DNA of 64,000 nucleotides from Tautonia marina (GTDB lineage Bacteria; Planctomycetota; Planctomycetia; Isosphaerales; Isosphaeraceae), in assembly GCF_009177065.1 (NCBI RefSeq), contig NZ_WEZF01000024.1, forward strand, positions 48,223 through 112,222, in the 5' to 3' direction. The notes beneath the pieces were generated by a model that searched no databases, was not told the origin of the DNA, and was given only the letters and a program-made list of their open reading frames with translations. Position 1 is the first letter of the stretch. Each line of letters begins with the position of its first letter. The position numbers and the translations under genes were made by a program. Below, one piece after another: positions 62,101 through 64,000 of the stretch.

Positions 62101-63859
62101 GGAAGCGACTGCCTTCCGAATGAGGAACTACTCCTCGCAATTCCGCAATATTTCGATCCACGACAACATGTTCGTCGGCGAGGCCGGTCCGGGCTTGAGC
62201 TGGGCTGCGACGGGTGCTCGAATCAGTGCCAGCAATGGCAACGGGCAGATGACTGACGCGAACATTCACTTCAACAACAACACTTTCAAGGCAATTGTCA
62301 CCGAGGCGGATCCCTCACTGAGTCGCCAGGCCTGGGGTCTGACGCTCTCCGGGATTGATGCAGGTACGGGCATCACGTTCTCCGGGAACACGTTCGAGAG
62401 CAACCACATTGCGTTGAACATCGGTGACAACGACAGCTACGACGGCGTGAATGAGGATATCACGTTCTTCGCCAACACATTCCGCACATTGACCGAAGGT
62501 GCGTCGATGCCCTTCGCGAGCCTGAACGTGGGCGAGATGAAGACATCCGCCCGAAACCTCCGATTCCTGGACAACCTCTATGCCGATGGCGCTCCCGATA
62601 CCGTCCGTTATGTGGGGATCAAGACCAAAGATCTCCACTTCGGACTCAGTGTCGACTTCGAGTTGATCGGCCCCGAGGGCGACGCCGTGGCCGACGGACA
62701 AGTCCGGCTCTACGATCGGGAACAGAATCTCATCTTTGAAGGAACCACGGACACGGAAGGTCGCCTCGCGTCGGTCCCGGTGGTGAACGAAATTCAACGA
62801 CAGACGACCTCGGACCCGCGAGACATCACCATTGACCCGCGCGGGCCGTTCACTCTCGAAGTAACACGTGGAGATCAGACCTACCTTCGGACGCTCGAGA
62901 TCACGACGAACACCGTGCGCATCACCTTCGACAACCGTCCTCAGGGGTTGCCCGACTTCTACACGGCGAGCGGGAGGACTCCACTCGTCGTCGATGCTCC
63001 TGGCGTGTTGGCCAACGACCACGGCCCGGACGGCGTCGTGATCGTCGCGGAACTGGTCGAAGGTCCCACCAACGGCACGTTGAACTTCAATCCCGATGGC
63101 TCCTTCACCTACGTCGCCAACACGAACTTCAGCGGCATCGACCAGTTCACCTACCGCCCGACCGATACCGTCACCGCCGGCGACCCGGTGATCGTCTCCA
63201 TCACGGTGGAACCGCCGATCTTCGAAGATTCCGAGTTCGAGACGGTCTATACCGAGGGCTTCGACACCGGCATCTTCCCGGTAGGATGGCGGCAGTGGTC
63301 CAATCATGCTGACGATCTCATGACCGTTTCTGACGCGCGGGCTTTCAGTCCGCGTTATTCCCTCCAGTCGGATGGTGAGAGCAATACAGCCGCTCGGGCA
63401 TGGGTGGACCAGGACTTCGGCCCGGACGTCCGCGTCAGCGCCAGTGTCTTTGTGGACTCGCTCGTTCCTGTCACCATCATGGCTCGCGGAATAGACCTGG
63501 AAACGGCAACGCCATCTTATTACGCGGCCGTGATCACGCGAGGATTGAAGATTGAACTGATCCGGGTCGAGAACGGGCTCACGACAACGCTAGGGACCGT
63601 CACTAGCCAGAGCTGGTTGAGTTCGAAATGGGTCCGCGTTACCCTGGAAGTCTTAGGTTCGACGGTGCGAGTTCAGGTCCAGCGACTGGACACGAACGCA
63701 TACCTCGATGGCGACCGGTCGTTCCGGAGTGATCCACGATGGGCAATTGCCCTCACGGACGAGGCGTTGCAGAGATCCGGGGCGGTCGGCATCGGGCGAA
63801 TCGCCCGATACGCAGGGAGCGTTCATATCGACGACTTCCAAGTTGAAAAAACCGTATAG
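59195..63859 (+). CDS. Giant secreted protein with PKD, Ig-like and beta-helix domains
   Basis: A protein of 1554 aa. The N-terminus has the planctomycete motif LNLEPLEPKTLLS near residue 20. A galactose-binding/lyase-like domain follows (FDFGLESSPADENFIKTPKY ... YDVTPTLGDAQAARDQISLW). Two PKD domains (VWEFGDGST, YRWLFGDGT), and two He_PIG-type Ig repeats (TFSLRDAPQGASIDPSTGVF and its twin LQNAPDGASIDPATGQFSW) come next. A right-handed beta-helix of about 400 residues (NTTVRNTTIVG, NNNTFKAI, ITFSGNTFESN) resembles pectate-lyase-type polysaccharide binders. A cadherin-like Ig block (LANDHGPDGV) and a lectin-like C-terminus complete it. ATG 59195 has GAGG at 8 nt. Probably a cell-surface or extracellular glycan-binding or cleaving protein. 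Confidence 0.88.
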   Translation: MSRPNRLRVRRAKMLNLEPLEPKTLLSSSGFAAHFDFGLESSPADENFIKTPKYTYNQERGFGWQSTRGLGSIDRGEPNDLLRDFHQGRDHTFMVDVPVGVYDVTPTLGDAQAARDQISLWIEGDQVASNVRTSKGEYASPTFRVIVADGQLNMRLADQGGVNSTFALNALSVVEVTPLLIDAGADRTGMEGKPISFEATASGAGPFEIVWEFGDGSTQTGSLTPTHTYLDNGTYTATVRVTDAYGITSTDSLKVTVDNVAPAASLSGPSSGQAFVPLQFAASATDSSPIDQSAGFDYRWLFGDGTQAIGQNVSHTFAEAGTFTITMTATDKDGGSTTVSTTTTIAASANTAPLLDPVGDQEIDELTELTFVVTASDQDVPAHGLTFSLRDAPQGASIDPSTGVFSWTPTEAQGPASYSVILQVSDGQLTDQETITVRVNEVNAAPVLTPISNQSATTDTELRFQAVATDPDLPAQILTYSLQNAPDGASIDPATGQFSWIPTTSQIATHSMTVLVSDGQATASQSFTVTVHAPLPANTILIDQAWLAARGDGPYYLDQADTTYVLQTDVTVEGTAFIVLNSNITFDLNGHTITYGNSAPIHVPNAGFEDGSSPTDAPGWDLSQAPSVLRAPAREGMWGTSMLRFEAIQAPETIVSEVLDLPSAGVEYTAAVSIKGRWGSYVTLSILDAKTGSVLASSRTRADGGRTALATLVPPTAMSVRLAITAEPPEGESDTIDLDFVEVSRARESGIVATPSTYYLPSYLQTSHVNNNRTKVRDFTVTNGRIVQGPALGYQGIPLYLRSSTGATVDNVELRAGGLDTHMIHGQWSTNTTVRNTTIVGSMSRVSNRQAAYAAVNLSAASGILRVENNEVTGSLQMGILISGGSLTEVIVHDNDIRHDAVATNSYGIVLYNGLRNFEISGNTVIPINGRGILLDGAGGTGVIQNGSIYNNHLEARERPNLEYSASSMEATAFRMRNYSSQFRNISIHDNMFVGEAGPGLSWAATGARISASNGNGQMTDANIHFNNNTFKAIVTEADPSLSRQAWGLTLSGIDAGTGITFSGNTFESNHIALNIGDNDSYDGVNEDITFFANTFRTLTEGASMPFASLNVGEMKTSARNLRFLDNLYADGAPDTVRYVGIKTKDLHFGLSVDFELIGPEGDAVADGQVRLYDREQNLIFEGTTDTEGRLASVPVVNEIQRQTTSDPRDITIDPRGPFTLEVTRGDQTYLRTLEITTNTVRITFDNRPQGLPDFYTASGRTPLVVDAPGVLANDHGPDGVVIVAELVEGPTNGTLNFNPDGSFTYVANTNFSGIDQFTYRPTDTVTAGDPVIVSITVEPPIFEDSEFETVYTEGFDTGIFPVGWRQWSNHADDLMTVSDARAFSPRYSLQSDGESNTAARAWVDQDFGPDVRVSASVFVDSLVPVTIMARGIDLETATPSYYAAVITRGLKIELIRVENGLTTTLGTVTSQSWLSSKWVRVTLEVLGSTVRVQVQRLDTNAYLDGDRSFRSDPRWAIALTDEALQRSGAVGIGRIARYAGSVHIDDFQVEKTV

Positions 63860-64000
63860 CACCCCAGCGTGACGATTATTTAAATAAGTTTAATTGCGAG
63901 AAACGCTGCCCAGAAACAACTGGGCAGCGTTCCCAGGGCCGCCGCATCAAGCTGTTGGTCTGAGGTAGTCTGGGCGAACGTCGCTGGCGTACAACAAGGG
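63860..64000. other. Intergenic tail with AT-rich palindrome and hairpin
   Basis: After the beta-helix gene, TTATTTAAATAA forms a 12-bp palindrome near 63880, and a perfect 12-bp inverted repeat (AACGCTGCCCAG / CTGGGCAGCGTT, 6-nt loop) lies at 63902-63931. The latter lacks a T-run but is well placed to terminate the gene. The next gene is outside the window. Confidence 0.55.
63902..63931 (+). terminator. Hairpin terminator candidate after the beta-helix gene
   Basis: A perfect 12-bp stem with a 6-nt AAACAA loop, 42 bp past the stop codon. No T-run follows, so the strength is uncertain. Confidence 0.6.

Overview
The window is GC-rich bacterial chromosome that looks planctomycete, most like the Isosphaeraceae/Gemmata side of the phylum. 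The evidence is a DUF1549/DUF1553 cytochrome-c protein paired with a Tat-exported DUF1501 protein, a Ser/Thr kinase with an N-terminal CxxC zinc ribbon and C-terminal WD40 repeats, large exported proteins that begin with the planctomycete LExLExR-type motif, and PEP-CTERM surface proteins. The species cannot be named from the sequence alone. No tRNA, rRNA or CRISPR array was seen.

Layout. 1-11 kb: the end of an unidentified protein, a zinc-ribbon SAM methyltransferase (minus strand), a secreted glucose/sorbosone-dehydrogenase-like protein with FG-GAP repeats, the WD40 kinase and a lipoprotein. 11-14.4 kb (minus): a two-gene exopolysaccharide export unit, a membrane-fusion protein followed by a cellulose-synthase-like GT2 with a PilZ domain. 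14.7-20.5 kb: a TetR regulator divergent from an RND efflux adaptor/pump pair, with an operator-like inverted repeat between them. 20.7-24.1 kb: an exported protein, a NusG/RfaH-type elongation factor and an FeS-type photolyase. 24.7-29.0 kb (minus): the DUF1549/1553 plus DUF1501 pair. 29.1-36.5 kb (minus): a surface-polysaccharide block (nucleotide-sugar dehydrogenase, GT87-like membrane protein, an unassigned GT-like protein, a GT4 and a GMC oxidoreductase).

37.2-44.4 kb (plus) is the most unusual region. It is a compact operon of DUF1257 (Ycf35-like), DUF2997, an AAA+ ATPase (Ycf46-like), a 334-aa protein and three small proteins, closed by a strong terminator. The ATPase gene is interrupted just after its Walker A motif by a complete group II intron (about 2.46 kb) that encodes a reverse transcriptase/maturase with an HNH domain. 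Joining GTGCG...AC intron ends restores one continuous ATPase reading frame, so the gene is probably functional after splicing.

44.8-64 kb: a carbamoyltransferase/SxtJ/DUF5989 trio, convergent with a TPR/SGNH-hydrolase membrane protein; two PEP-CTERM proteins with nearly identical tails, one of which looks like an internal-thioester adhesin; a 1402-aa TPR membrane protein; an XrtA-type polysaccharide deacetylase; and a 1554-aa secreted beta-helix protein. Much of the window therefore appears to serve the making, modifying and export of surface polysaccharide and the surface proteins displayed with it. AT-rich islands (near 30.9, 37.0, 51.3, 58.3 and 63.9 kb) punctuate these loci.
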